Part shown: piece after piece, positions 6,101-6,156 of the stretch
Numbering within the stretch: the stretch's first letter is position 1
Layout of the letters: each line of letters opens with the position of its first letter
Origin: JBFMHD01 sp040752395 [NCBI: Candidatus Hydrogenedentota bacterium]
GTDB lineage: Bacteria > JBFMHD01
NCBI GenBank assembly: GCA_040752395.1
Contig: JBFMHD010000167.1
Location: 1 to 6,156 of the forward strand
Direction: 5' to 3'
DNA: 6,156 nt
Position numbers and translations under genes: made by a program
Notes under the pieces: generated by a model
Databases searched by the model: none
What the model was told of the DNA's origin: nothing
The model's input: the letters and a program-made list of their open reading frames with translations, nothing else

Positions 6101-6121
6101 ACTCACGACTCTCGACTCCCG
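6101..6121. repeat. Degenerate heptamer tandem repeat, ACTCNCG x 3
   Basis: Three consecutive 7-nt units read ACTCACG, ACTCTCG and ACTCCCG, differing only at the fifth base. The period equals that of the CTCCTGT array at the other end of the window, but the unit sequence is different. It lies outside any coding region; no function is assigned. Confidence 0.8.
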
Positions 6122-6156
6122 GCCCCAAAGCCCAAAACGCCGCCCCCGAATATGAC

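Larger units (their letters stand above)
5964..6156. other. Intergenic end region rich in short repeats
   Basis: No coding region is supported after the last stop codon. The stretch contains an exact 9-nt tandem repeat ATCAGTCTA (5966-5974 and 5975-5983), with ATCAGTCT again at 6086-6093. TGAAGCCA occurs at 6011-6018 and 6032-6039, GAATGC occurs twice near 6059-6071, and there is a degenerate heptamer array at 6101-6121. The last 40 bases are markedly richer in G and C than the rest of the window. Confidence 0.6.

Overview
The window is an AT-rich stretch of a bacterial genome, probably from a Gram-negative (two-membrane) lineage. HflK/HflC-type SPFH proteins, a candidate lipoprotein, a membrane anti-sigma factor and a signal-peptide-bearing helical protein all point that way. 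The species cannot be named from sequence alone. Phrase-like short tandem repeats at both ends suggest an environmental genome with repeat-rich intergenic DNA.

Layout: two divergent gene blocks leave a shared control region at about 4487-4640. The left block, on the minus strand, reads in transcription order: an exported, probably lipid-anchored protein (4486-3743); a fusion of a cation diffusion facilitator (CDF) metal transporter with an HflK-like SPFH protein (3617-1935); an HflC homologue (1921-1046); and a stand-alone HflK homologue (1049-102). The last three genes are tightly packed (13-nt gap, then an ATGA overlap) and look like one translational unit. A near-consensus housekeeping promoter (TTGACT, 17 nt, TATGAT) at 4525-4497 starts the block almost on top of the first start codon.

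The right block, on the plus strand, encodes an ECF-type sigma factor (4641-5123), its zinc-finger membrane anti-sigma factor (5120-5572, ATGA overlap) and a small secreted basic helical protein (5559-5963, 14-nt overlap). This is the usual form of an envelope-stress sensing cassette.

The most unusual object is the CDF-HflK fusion. It keeps the complete HxxxD/HxxxD intramembrane metal site of zinc-type CDF transporters. Where the CDF cytoplasmic dimerisation domain normally lies, it has a short linker, a seventh membrane span and a full SPFH domain. The predicted topology is coherent: the CDF part ends in the cytoplasm, and the extra span then carries the SPFH domain to the outer face, as in HflK. 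With HflC and a second HflK downstream, the operon could build an SPFH membrane assembly that contains a metal exporter. That functional picture is inference. No FtsH gene lies in the window.

The 125-nt gap before the fusion gene can fold so that its ribosome-binding site is paired, and an upstream segment could compete for the same strand. The outer edges (1-101 and 5964-6156) hold no genes, only short tandem and dispersed repeats, several with a 7-nt period.
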